In this document: positions 1 to 6,653 of the stretch, in pieces
Numbering within the stretch: position 1 is the first letter of the stretch
How the letters are laid out: the number at the start of each line of letters is the position of its first letter
Assembly (NCBI GenBank): GCA_045534095.1
Contig: JAZSJA010000108.1
Coordinates: forward strand, 1-10,036
Length of the DNA stretch: 10,036 nt
Source: UMGS1279 sp045534095
GTDB taxonomy: Bacteria; Bacillota; Clostridia; Oscillospirales; Acutalibacteraceae
Direction of reading: 5' to 3'
Notes under the pieces: generated by a model
Databases searched by the model: none
The model's input: only the letters and a program-made list of their open reading frames with translations
Told to the model about the DNA's origin: nothing
Translations under genes and position numbers: made by a program

Positions 1-54
1 AAGGATATTATGGTAAAAGAATATTATAGAATTTATAAACAACTTAACCAATAA
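1..54 (+). CDS. C-terminal end of an unidentified protein (partial)
   Basis: An open frame enters from the left edge and stops at TAA 52-54, giving a 17-residue tail KDIMVKEYYRIYKQLNQ. It is followed four bases later by the repeat element, whose first hairpin (113-159) and T-rich run would serve as its terminator. A tail of the type MVKEYYRIYKQL resembles the C-terminal helix of some family-4 glycosyltransferases, which would suit an envelope locus, but 17 residues cannot establish this. The reading frame itself is plausible because it ends right where the intergenic repeat begins. Confidence 0.5.
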   Translation, partial: KDIMVKEYYRIYKQLNQ

Positions 55-112
55 AAACGGGGCTGTAAAAAAACAAAATTCATTAAATCCCTTTAAATAA
101 TAATAAAAATAG

Positions 113-165
113 AAAATCTGCAATAAAAGTGCGAAAAAAACACTTTCGTTGCAGATTTTATTTTT
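113..165 (+). terminator. Hairpin plus T-run at left end of repeat copy 1
   Basis: The arms AAAATCTGCAATAAAAGTG (113-131) and 141-159 pair over 19 positions with one wobble and one mismatch, around a loop rich in A. The hairpin is followed by TTTTATTTTTATT, so it fits a rho-independent terminator for the plus-strand gene ending at 54. The same hairpin, better preserved, recurs at 9873-9918, so it is part of the mobile repeat rather than specific to the gene. Confidence 0.65.
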
Positions 166-238
166 ATTCCGAAAAAGATTTGTGCGAACGGCAAAAATCC
201 GTTCTGCGGCCGGAAAGCGAGCGATAAATTGTTATTTG
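166..238 (+). repeat. Left inverted arm of repeat copy 1
   Basis: The arm runs from ATTCCGAA through GCGGCCGGAAAG to GATAAATTGTTATTTG. It matches, with scattered differences, the reverse complement of 361-432, and also the arms of copy 2 at 9391-9464 and, in reverse complement, 9769-9840. The four arms share ATCCGAA or ATTCCGAA, CGTTC-CGCGGCC and GATAAATTGT in the same order, which defines the family. Confidence 0.7.
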
Positions 239-267
239 AACGTAGGAATGGTGAGTGTGATTTGTAG

Positions 268-289
268 GGTATGGCGTTTACGACATACC
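268..289 (+). repeat. GC-rich palindrome a (TTGTAGGG-type)
   Basis: The arms GGTATGGCG (268-276) and CGACATACC (281-289) form a hairpin with one G-A mismatch and loop TTTA. TTGTAG lies at the outer edge (262-267). It is paired head to head with the palindrome at 310-332. Confidence 0.7.
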
Positions 290-309
290 GGAAAAGGTTA
301 GAAATAAAC

Positions 310-332
310 GGGGCGTCGAAAATCGCCGCCCC
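310..332 (-). repeat. GC-rich palindrome b (TTGTAGGG-type, inverted)
   Basis: The arms GGGGCGTCG (310-318) and CGCCGCCCC (324-332) pair with one mismatch, followed by CTACAA at 333-338. Read on the minus strand it is TTGTAGGGGGCGGCG and so on, the same layout as palindrome a, with the variable stem bases changed on both sides. Confidence 0.7.
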
Positions 333-360
333 CTACAATTTTCACCCAACATTCGCACGA

Positions 361-432
361 TATACTACAATTTATCTGTATCTTTCCGGCCGCGGAACGA
401 GACTAGGCCGTTTGTACAAAAACTGTTCGGAT
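361..432 (-). repeat. Right inverted arm of repeat copy 1
   Basis: Read on the minus strand this arm goes from ATCCGAACAG through CGTTCCGCGGCCGGAAAG to GATAAATTGTAG. It is the inverted partner of 166-238. Together the arms could form a long cruciform or RNA stem with the two palindromes in its loop. Confidence 0.7.
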
Positions 433-436
433 AAAA

Positions 437-451
437 GAACGCCTAGCGTTC
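437..451 (-). terminator. Short hairpin GAACGC-CTA-GCGTTC, possible weak terminator after the PBP gene
   Basis: A perfect 6-bp stem with a 3-base loop, followed on the minus strand by TTTTATCC. It lies about 50 bases downstream of the penicillin-binding protein stop and is the first stem-loop that transcript would meet. The matching place in copy 2 (9376-9388) has the stem CAGCC/GGCTG: different bases, structure kept. Confidence 0.4.
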
Positions 452-499
452 AAATAACAATTTATCGCACAAATGTTTTTTTACAGACCCTTTAAAGTT

Positions 500-1843
500 T
501 TATTTTAATTTTTTGAGAACGGTTGAGGCAATTCTGGTTGCGGCACCATTTCCCGCTCCCGCATTTTCTACTATAACCGTAAAGGCGTAAGGTGTTTTAG
601 GATTATCACAAAATCCAACAAACCAGGAGTGGGGTGTGGATTTATCTCCAACCTCAGCGGTACCGGTTTTTCCACAGACCTCAAGGCCTGAAAATCTGTA
701 GTCGCCGTAATTCTTTTTAACGTTATTACGCATCATCTTAGTAAGGGTGTTGGCGTTTTCTTTGTTCATAAGAAGGTTTACGGTTTTGGAGGCTTCTTCA
801 ACAACGCCGCCGTCGGAATCGGATATTTTTTTAACTATATAGGGAGTTATGCTTTTCCCATCGTTGGCTATTCCACCCATAAACGTAAGGTACTGAAAGG
901 GGTTTACAAGGTCGTTGTGCTGGCCAATGCCCGACCAACCAAAATCTATATCATTAGATTTACTAACATAATATTTACTCTCTGCACATTTTATTCCATC
1001 CATATAAAGAGTGCGATTGAAACCAACCTTTTTGGCGGTAGCAGTAAGATTTTTTCTACCTATTTTATGGGCGGTTTGTGCAAAAAAGGCATTGCAAGAG
1101 TGAACAAGGGCGTTATCCAAACCAATTTCCCCGTGACGGCCAAGGCAGCTTAGCCATTCACCGGCAAGGGTAACACCTTTTGAGCAAGAAAAGGTTAAGG
1201 TATTGGCATCGGGCAGATTTTCCAGAGCCGAAAGGGCGGTAACCAGCTTGAAAATTGAACCGGGGGTGTAAATTCCCGATAAAAGCCTGTTAACGTACAC
1301 ACCCTTACCGATTGGGGTTTCGTTACTGGCGGGGTCAAAGGTGGGGGTGCTTACCATACATACAATTTCACCCGTTTTGTAATTGTAAATTCCAACGGTG
1401 CCTGAATTACTTCCAAGTGCGTTATAAGCGGCAACACAAACCTCGCTGTCTAAAGTCAGTTCAATGTTATTTCCCTTCCCACTTAAATTATAAACTCCGT
1501 TTAGTCGGTCATATCCGCATAGCTCTTTAAGGTAGGCAGAATGCATACCCGTTGAAACAAATCCGTTAAGGTCACCTACTGCGTGAACAGTTGCCTTGCG
1601 AATGGCAGAGTTTTCATTATAAACTCGTTTACCATCTTTGGTTTGGGCTAAAATAACACCGTTTCTATCGGTTATGGCACCTGCTTTTACTAAAACTCCG
1701 TTTGAATAAATGTGTTGATTTGCAGGATAGGTTGCCCAATCATCACCGGAAAAAATATAAGAAACGTAATAAAGCAACAGGCTTGCAATAAAAATGAAAA
1801 TTATTACAAGAAGAGAGGTGGAGCGTTTAATAGTTTTATTCAT
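500..1843 (-). CDS. Class B penicillin-binding protein (PbpA/FtsI-type transpeptidase)
   Basis: This is a 447-residue D,D-transpeptidase that crosslinks peptidoglycan on the outer membrane face. One N-terminal membrane anchor is visible (about residues 10-30). A short non-catalytic region follows, then the transpeptidase domain with all three active-site motifs: S196-I-F-K199 in PGSIFK, S249-C-N251, and K392-T-G394 in CGKTGTAE. It is shorter than typical PBP2 or FtsI proteins and similar in length to the actinobacterial PbpA type that partners RodA. The ATG at 1843 has GGAGGG 9 bases upstream, inside the end of the preceding rodA-like gene. The two genes overlap by 8 bases, indicating translational coupling and an obligate SEDS-bPBP pair. 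Downstream, the repeat element starts 9 bases after the stop. The family call is firm; whether it serves elongation, division or sporulation is not shown. Confidence 0.93.
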   Translation of the reverse strand: MNKTIKRSTSLLVIIFIFIASLLLYYVSYIFSGDDWATYPANQHIYSNGVLVKAGAITDRNGVILAQTKDGKRVYNENSAIRKATVHAVGDLNGFVSTGMHSAYLKELCGYDRLNGVYNLSGKGNNIELTLDSEVCVAAYNALGSNSGTVGIYNYKTGEIVCMVSTPTFDPASNETPIGKGVYVNRLLSGIYTPGSIFKLVTALSALENLPDANTLTFSCSKGVTLAGEWLSCLGRHGEIGLDNALVHSCNAFFAQTAHKIGRKNLTATAKKVGFNRTLYMDGIKCAESKYYVSKSNDIDFGWSGIGQHNDLVNPFQYLTFMGGIANDGKSITPYIVKKISDSDGGVVEEASKTVNLLMNKENANTLTKMMRNNVKKNYGDYRFSGLEVCGKTGTAEVGDKSTPHSWFVGFCDNPKTPYAFTVIVENAGAGNGAATRIASTVLKKLK

Positions 1844-3482
1844 ATTCGTTTTCCCTCCACTGAATGCCGTTTTGCTTGTGTAACTCAGTAGCCTTGAAAA
1901 ATGCTAACATCATCCAAGCCGAAAGTAGGCTTGTACCGCCCACACTCACAAAAATAAGGGTAACACCCGTAAGAGGAAGCATATCTACCGAGCCGAATAT
2001 ATTAAGTGCCGATTGGAAAAGTAGCATAGATAAGGAGCAACCTACCGTAACGGCATCAAAAATACAGGTGGAATTTCTTACAAGTCGGTATCCGTAAAGA
2101 CAAATTGCAATAAGACAAAGGGCGGCCACAATAGCCACTATTGCTCCCCATTCTTCCCCTAATATTCCGTAAACTAAATCGGTTTCGGCAGCGGGGATTT
2201 TGTTAAGCTGACCATTTCCTCCCCCCACGCCAAGCATTCCGCCACTAGCAAAGGACATCATTGTTCGGGTTTGCTGATATCCCGTGGAATTAGCGTATTC
2301 CCAGGCATTAAGCCAAACCGAAAATCTGCGTGCCACGTAAGGAAATAACCATATAATTCCACCAATTCCAATAATGGCGCTTGCTCCAATTCCCCCAATG
2401 ATTAAAGGATGCTCTCCCCTAAGGGTTAAGGCCACCATAAGTCCTATAAAGAAAATGGCAACCGCACCAAAGTCAAGCATAATAGCAAGGGCACCCATAC
2501 AAAGGGCTGAATAAATTAAAAATTCCATTCTGCGAACTTTATTTTTGTTTAACAAATAGATTGTAAAACCTGCCGAAAGCACAAATGCCACCTTACAAAG
2601 TTCAGATGGCTGAAAGGAAAAGCCTCCAATTTGCAACCAGTTGCGGGCGTTGTTTATTTTTGTGCCGAAAAGTGCGGTGAAATACAAAAGGCCTAGTGAT
2701 AAAATCATAATTACCCTTTGGATTTGTATTAAAAAATCTCGATATTTTAAAATAATGGTAAGAATTAAAAAACAAACAACGCCAACTGCGTAGCAAATCA
2801 TTTGCTTAAAAAGTTCTTCGGGCAAATGGCAAGCACAAACCGAAAGTCCCAAGGTTGAAAGATAAAAAACGGGAATTTCGAGAAGCATTTTTGCGTTTTT
2901 TATGGAAAAGTTTATGGTAAAATAACACCACTCAAAAAGAATCAGCAGAAAAAATGAAAGGGGGATAAGAAAATTTAAATTCTCTGAAAATCTCAGTATC
3001 ACGCATATGCAAATGAGAATTTGGAAAAATGTAAGCATAAGCATTGGTAAAAATCCAATAGGCATTCTTGAGGATGAAATATCACGTGTTTCCTTATACT
3101 TAAAGGTCAGTGTTTGCCCGGCGATGGTAACGTGATCCCCATACTCTAAAGGGGCGGGCATAGTTACGTTTTGCATATTTATTGCGATTTTTCCTTCTAA
3201 GGGGGCTAAAATCCAATGGCCTTTTTTAAGACTGAGGATAGCGTGCCTTTTTTGCACTCCCCTTACGGGTATCATAATATCTGCAGAAGGGGTGCGTCCG
3301 ATTATGTTTTCTGCTGAGGTTACGTCAAGGGAAATTTTGTCAGAAGTTACAAAGGAGGCTAAAAGATTTTTACCCGGCTTTGTTTTATAAAAATAGCGAC
3401 CCCAAGTTACAACAAGACCTATAGAACTAAGGGCGATAAACCAACGTACTATCCAAAAAACGTATGGATAAATTTCAGCCAA
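1836..3482 (-). CDS. FHA domain-RodA/FtsW (SEDS) fusion glycosyltransferase
   Basis: A SEDS-family peptidoglycan polymerase of 549 codons including the start, with an unusual N-terminal extension. Numbering from the TTG start: one membrane segment (about 8-27), a cytoplasmic FHA domain (about 60-130, with IIGRTPSADI, KRHA and LEYGDHVTIAG), then a roughly ten-helix RodA/FtsW domain. The SEDS signatures are NARNWLQIGG, QPSELCK, GYQQTRTMMSFASGG and PAAETDLVYGILGEEWG, whose Asp435 matches the conserved catalytic Asp. Start choice: the in-frame GTG at 3491 lies within the Shine-Dalgarno itself (AAAGGAGGTG, 3498-3489), so the TTG at 3482, 8 bases beyond the GGAGG core, is the sensible start. In the FHA domain the phosphothreonine-contacting Ser before RxH appears to be Gln, and the NGT loop is degenerate. 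It is first in the operon with the PBP. FHA domains usually read Ser/Thr kinase signals, but no kinase gene is in view. Confidence 0.92.
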   Translation of the reverse strand: MAEIYPYVFWIVRWFIALSSIGLVVTWGRYFYKTKPGKNLLASFVTSDKISLDVTSAENIIGRTPSADIMIPVRGVQKRHAILSLKKGHWILAPLEGKIAINMQNVTMPAPLEYGDHVTIAGQTLTFKYKETRDISSSRMPIGFLPMLMLTFFQILICICVILRFSENLNFLIPLSFFLLILFEWCYFTINFSIKNAKMLLEIPVFYLSTLGLSVCACHLPEELFKQMICYAVGVVCFLILTIILKYRDFLIQIQRVIMILSLGLLYFTALFGTKINNARNWLQIGGFSFQPSELCKVAFVLSAGFTIYLLNKNKVRRMEFLIYSALCMGALAIMLDFGAVAIFFIGLMVALTLRGEHPLIIGGIGASAIIGIGGIIWLFPYVARRFSVWLNAWEYANSTGYQQTRTMMSFASGGMLGVGGGNGQLNKIPAAETDLVYGILGEEWGAIVAIVAALCLIAICLYGYRLVRNSTCIFDAVTVGCSLSMLLFQSALNIFGSVDMLPLTGVTLIFVSVGGTSLLSAWMMLAFFKATELHKQNGIQWRENEYE

Positions 3483-3488
3483 TGGGTG

Positions 3489-3498
3489 CACCTCCTTT
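3489..3498 (-). promoter_or_regulatory. Perfect Shine-Dalgarno that fixes a TTG start
   Basis: AAAGGAGGTG on the minus strand is fully complementary to the 16S rRNA tail. It covers the in-frame GTG at 3491-3489 and sits 8 bases (from GGAGG) before TTG at 3482-3480, which decides the start of the FHA-RodA gene. Confidence 0.85.
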
Positions 3499-3527
3499 GA
3501 AGTATAAAATAAAATATCCTAGTATAA

Positions 3528-3556
3528 ATTATATCAATCTTCCCCTTTTTTGTCAA
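3528..3556 (-). promoter_or_regulatory. SigA promoter for the FHA-RodA/PBP operon
   Basis: On the minus strand TTGACA (3556-3551) and TATAAT (3533-3528) are separated by exactly 17 bases, with TGA just before the -10 box (extended -10). It is a full-consensus housekeeping promoter. Transcription should begin near 3521, about 40 bases before the TTG start. Confidence 0.88.
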
Positions 3557-3591
3557 GAATTCGCACCCTTTACACAGTAGAATATAAAACA

Positions 3592-3633
3592 AAAAACCGC
3601 ATATCCATTTTATAAAAAAGAAATGCGGTTTTT
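3592..3633 (-). terminator. Rho-independent terminator of the LtaS-like gene
   Basis: The stem AAAAACCGCAT (3592-3602) and ATGCGGTTTTT (3623-3633) is 11 bp with a 20-base loop. It lies 14 bases past the minus-strand stop. The minus-strand transcript ends in GCGGTTTTTTGTTTTAT, an adequate U-tract. Confidence 0.85.
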
Positions 3634-3646
3634 ACTGATTTAAGTT

Positions 3647-5815
3647 TTAATTTATTCTGGTTTTTCTTGTGCCAAAAACAATTCCGTAATAATCGTTATC
3701 AAGTATTCCGGCAGAGGCTAAGAACATATTATTAATCTCAGTTTTGCACTCCAAGAGATAGTCCTCATCCTCTATGGGATTGCCTTCAAAATCTGTGAAG
3801 GTTCTATCTACGGCGTTGTACATACCACGCTCGTTAATAAAGCTTTTATCGGAGAAAACTACAAGGGGAGAGCTTGTGCTTAAAATATCCTTACCCATAA
3901 TAAGGCGGGAATCATATTCCATATTAAGTAGATTAGAAATGGTTGGAAGCACATCCAAGCTACTGCAATATTTATCTATCTCAATAGGTTCAATCATAGA
4001 TGGGGAGTACATAATAAGCGAGCTTTTGTAAATTTCAAATTTAGGTTCTATGGCGTGACCTGCCAGTTCTGAGAAATAATGATATTCATCCTCTGAACTT
4101 TTATCCTCTAAGCCGTAGGGGTAGTGGTCGGGAGAGATAACAATAAGGGTTTTATCGGCTACACCGGCCTTTTCAAGCTTGGAAAGCAACAACTCCATTG
4201 CTTTGTCAAGCTCAATATTACATGCAATATAGGCTTTAGCGGTTTCGGACATATTAAGATTTTCAACCAATTTTTGATTTTTAACAGACATTGAATTATC
4301 TTTGAAATTATAGTCCAAGTGGCCGCTTACGGTCATATAGTAGGCGTGGAATCTGTCGGTGGAGGAGATATATTCATCTGCCGATGCTTCCATCAATTCA
4401 AGGTCGGATTCAGGCCAACATTTTTCAATTTTATCCTCAAGTCCGTTGCCGATTGCTTTGTATTCATAACCCATATTGGGGTGAGAGATATCTCTGCGAT
4501 AGTATTTATAGGTGTGTCCGTGATATGCATATACCTTGGGAACGCCTGCGTTTAAAAACTGTCTGCCCATTGTAAAACGCATATCGTTTTGTAAATCGCC
4601 TGCACGGTACAAACTCCAAACACCTGATTTTGGAATAAGACCGGTGCAGTTTACGTATTCGCCGTCAAAGGTACTAACACCCCAAATAGGAGTGTAGAAA
4701 TTATTAAACTTAAATCCCTTGTTGTACATTTTATAAAGGGTGGGAGTAAGGTCTTTGTGGATAGCGTACTGCGAAAAGCCTTCGGCGGTTACGTAAATCA
4801 GGTTGTAACCCTCAAACATACCGGTATATTCATTTTTTTCAGTTGGAGTGCGGTTTCTGAAATACTTATGAAGTTCTAAAACCTCATCATCAGTTTCATT
4901 TTTAATAAGCTCGTCGAAATCAATATTCATCTGCCAGGTTTCAAGAGTTTCGCCGTTTGGAGTGGTAGAGGCAGGGACGTCATGGACTTGAATTGTGGAT
5001 GGTTGGTCAAATTCAAATATATTATACAAAACGTCCTTAACCTCGGTATTGAGTAATCCAAAATAAGAGGCATTTACGTTCATATCAAATGCGCCGTAAT
5101 AAATTTCTTTAGTGGCGGGGATGATTAAAACCAAAATTGATGCCAAAACTCTTACGCCAATGGTAGAGGCAAGGCCTATAAGACGCTTTTTGATTTGGAT
5201 TTTTTGGAAGATAACTCTTTTTTTGTTTATAAGGAAAAGGCTGAATATAGTGGGAACAGAAGTGATTATAATTGGTAAAAAACAGGCTTTTATGGTGCCT
5301 ATGGTTTTTTCAATAATGCCTTTTTCAATTATTTGGTCGGCACCGCCCACACCAATGGAGTACAGTATATAATATTTGTTAAAGCACCAGTAGTAAACAA
5401 TTTGTGATGCAAAAAGTACGGTCATGGCAATAAGCAGAACTTTTGCTAATATATTGTTGACTTTTGGTGAAAAACTACTGCAAAGGAAGTACAACAAACC
5501 GCCTGCAAAAAGGGAGTAAAGGGGCAGAATAGCAAGACCCCAGTTGAAAAATTTCGGAGTTGTGATAAGTTTAAAAACAAACTCCATATAAAGTATTGTG
5601 CAGGGGAAAATTAAAAAGCTTAACCATTTAATTTTGGAAATCTTCTCGTTAAACTTTTCCAAAAATGCCTTGCGGCCTTTTGATGGTTTTTCGCTTTCAT
5701 CAGGCAAATCGTCGATTTGGTTTTTTTCTGTATCAAGGTCAACTGCTGTAGTGTTGGCACTTTGTTCTACGACTTCATCTAAGTCGGTATTTTTAAGTGA
5801 TTCTGTATTATTCAC
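3647..5815 (-). CDS. LTA synthase family sulfatase-fold transferase (LtaS-like)
   Basis: This 722-residue membrane enzyme is likely to transfer glycerolphosphate from phosphatidylglycerol to a growing lipoteichoic acid or related polymer outside the cell. Numbering from the GTG start: an acidic, charged cytoplasmic N-terminus (about 1-60), five membrane helices (about 63-245), then an extracellular alkaline phosphatase/sulfatase-fold domain. Candidate active-site residues by comparison with S. aureus LtaS are Glu345 (TAEGF), nucleophile Thr382 (GVSTFDGE), His499 (SGHLDY) and Asp563-His564 (SPDHYPYG). Start choice: an ATG at 5851 overlaps the -10 box of a consensus promoter and lacks a ribosome binding site. 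GTG at 5815 has AGAAAGG 9 bases upstream and lies about 28 bases into the predicted transcript. The longer N-terminus may reflect an accessory domain. Substrate could also be another glycerophospholipid. The last 48 coding bases recur exactly at the right edge of the window. Confidence 0.9.
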   Translation of the reverse strand: MNNTESLKNTDLDEVVEQSANTTAVDLDTEKNQIDDLPDESEKPSKGRKAFLEKFNEKISKIKWLSFLIFPCTILYMEFVFKLITTPKFFNWGLAILPLYSLFAGGLLYFLCSSFSPKVNNILAKVLLIAMTVLFASQIVYYWCFNKYYILYSIGVGGADQIIEKGIIEKTIGTIKACFLPIIITSVPTIFSLFLINKKRVIFQKIQIKKRLIGLASTIGVRVLASILVLIIPATKEIYYGAFDMNVNASYFGLLNTEVKDVLYNIFEFDQPSTIQVHDVPASTTPNGETLETWQMNIDFDELIKNETDDEVLELHKYFRNRTPTEKNEYTGMFEGYNLIYVTAEGFSQYAIHKDLTPTLYKMYNKGFKFNNFYTPIWGVSTFDGEYVNCTGLIPKSGVWSLYRAGDLQNDMRFTMGRQFLNAGVPKVYAYHGHTYKYYRRDISHPNMGYEYKAIGNGLEDKIEKCWPESDLELMEASADEYISSTDRFHAYYMTVSGHLDYNFKDNSMSVKNQKLVENLNMSETAKAYIACNIELDKAMELLLSKLEKAGVADKTLIVISPDHYPYGLEDKSSEDEYHYFSELAGHAIEPKFEIYKSSLIMYSPSMIEPIEIDKYCSSLDVLPTISNLLNMEYDSRLIMGKDILSTSSPLVVFSDKSFINERGMYNAVDRTFTDFEGNPIEDEDYLLECKTEINNMFLASAGILDNDYYGIVFGTRKTRIN

Positions 5816-5824
5816 GTTCAAAAA

Positions 5825-5831
5825 CCTTTCT
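5825..5831 (-). promoter_or_regulatory. Ribosome binding site selecting GTG 5815
   Basis: AGAAAGG on the minus strand lies 9 bases upstream of GTG 5815-5813. No comparable motif precedes the longer-frame ATG at 5851. Confidence 0.7.
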
Positions 5832-5849
5832 TTTTTAAATTTTAATTGC

Positions 5850-5878
5850 ATTATACAACATTTTTATCAATAATTCAA
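5850..5878 (-). promoter_or_regulatory. SigA promoter of the LtaS-like gene
   Basis: Minus-strand TTGAAT (5878-5873) and TATAAT (5855-5850) are spaced by 17 bases. The expected start near 5843 leaves a short leader of about 28 bases. The -10 box covers the ATG at 5851, ruling that codon out as the start on this transcript. Confidence 0.8.
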
Positions 5879-5920
5879 CCAAATACAAGAAAAAAATAAT
5901 ATTTACCAATATAGTTTTTG

Positions 5921-5949
5921 TTGATATAAAGTTAATAATGTGTTATAAT
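5921..5949 (+). promoter_or_regulatory. SigA promoter of the phospholipid operon
   Basis: TTGATA (5921-5926) and TATAAT (5944-5949) are separated by 17 bases, with TGT directly before the -10 (extended -10). Transcription should start near 5956, about 35 bases before the ATG at 5991. It is divergent from the LtaS-like promoter, with 42 bases between the two -35 boxes. I see no obvious operator palindrome between them. Confidence 0.85.
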
Positions 5950-5990
5950 GATGTAAATAGTGTAAAAAATACGAAAATCTGGAGAAAATA

Positions 5991-6653
5991 ATGGAAAAAC
6001 TGAAAAATTCACATTTTAAGTATTGTTTTATTCCAATTGCAATAATGATTATAGTGAACTTCATAACATATACCTGTACTAAATATATAACAGATTCAGG
6101 GAATCATTATGATATTTCACTGCCAATTGATATGTCATTGCCTTTTATTCCTGCATTTATTGTAATTTACGTGTTATCGTATCTTCAGTGGGTTTTTGGT
6201 TTTGGCCTTGTGGCAAGAGAAAGTAAAGAGGTATGTTATAGGGTGATTTCCTCTGAAATAATTGCAAAAATTATTTGTTTTGTGATTTTTGTAGTTTTTC
6301 CCACAACTATGCTCCGCCCCGAGATAAATGATAGCGATTTTTTCAGTACCCTTACAAAGGTAATTTATTTTTTAGATACTCCTACAAATCTCTTCCCGTC
6401 GGTGCATTGCCTTGAGAGTTGGATTCTTTTTAGAACTGCACACGAAATAACACGTCATAAAAAATGGCTTGTGGCGGCTTGGCTTATTTTTGCACTTTTG
6501 GTGTTTGCATCGGTTTTACTTGTAAAACAACATTTGATTTTAGATATACCTGCAGCTATTTTAATAGCAGAAATCTCTTTGTTTGCAGGCAAAAAATTTA
6601 AAACAGGCAGAATTTTTGAAAAACTAAACAGAAAATTTTTGAAGGGGGAATGA
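5991..6653 (+). CDS. PAP2/AUR1-like membrane lipid phosphatase
   Basis: A 220-residue integral membrane protein with about six hydrophobic segments and the three PAP2 signatures in degenerate, AUR1-like form: R109-P110 (TTMLRPE), P136-S-V-H139 (FPSVHCLESW, with Val in place of the usual Gly of PSGH) and K-Q-H181-x3-D185 (KQHLILDIPAA). His139, His181 and Asp185 are the expected catalytic residues. Such enzymes dephosphorylate lipid phosphates such as phosphatidic acid, PGP or undecaprenyl diphosphate, or exchange phospho-headgroups. The substrate here is not shown. It is the first gene of the operon. GGAG lies 6 bases before the ATG and its TGA overlaps the next gene's ATG (ATGA at 6650-6653). 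The context with PssA and Psd suggests a phospholipid substrate, which is inference. Confidence 0.82.
   Translation: MEKLKNSHFKYCFIPIAIMIIVNFITYTCTKYITDSGNHYDISLPIDMSLPFIPAFIVIYVLSYLQWVFGFGLVARESKEVCYRVISSEIIAKIICFVIFVVFPTTMLRPEINDSDFFSTLTKVIYFLDTPTNLFPSVHCLESWILFRTAHEITRHKKWLVAAWLIFALLVFASVLLVKQHLILDIPAAILIAEISLFAGKKFKTGRIFEKLNRKFLKGE

Larger units (their letters stand above)
59..490. repeat. MITE-like inverted-repeat element, copy 1
   Basis: This 432-bp non-coding element fills the gap between two gene tails (stops at 52-54 and 500-502). Its ends are 17-bp inverted repeats matching at 16 of 17 positions: GGGGCTGTAAAAAAACA at 59-75 and the complement of 474-490. Inside are long imperfect inverted arms (166-238 and 361-432) that share a GCGGCCGGAAAG core and GATAAATTGT. 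Between the arms lie two GC-rich palindromes (268-289 and 310-332) facing each other with TTGTAGGG outer edges. A terminator-like hairpin sits at the left end. No convincing ORF or transposase is present, so any movement would need proteins encoded elsewhere. I see no clear target-site duplication. The element is related, in inverted orientation, to the copy at about 9352-9971. Confidence 0.8.

Noticed and set aside
59..490. Insertion sequence with its own transposase
   Set aside because: Terminal repeats are present, but there is no coding capacity for a transposase in either copy. It can only be a non-autonomous element.
271..495. Open frame of 74 codons in the left intergenic region
   Set aside because: It lies wholly within the inverted-repeat element and runs through both a palindrome and an arm. 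It has no ribosome site and no recognisable protein features.
3492..3646. Riboswitch or leader RNA before the FHA-RodA gene
   Set aside because: The predicted leader is only about 40 bases. The remaining sequence is accounted for by the promoter and the ltaS terminator.
5851..5851. ATG start for the LtaS-like gene
   Set aside because: It is covered by the -10 box of a consensus promoter and has no ribosome site.
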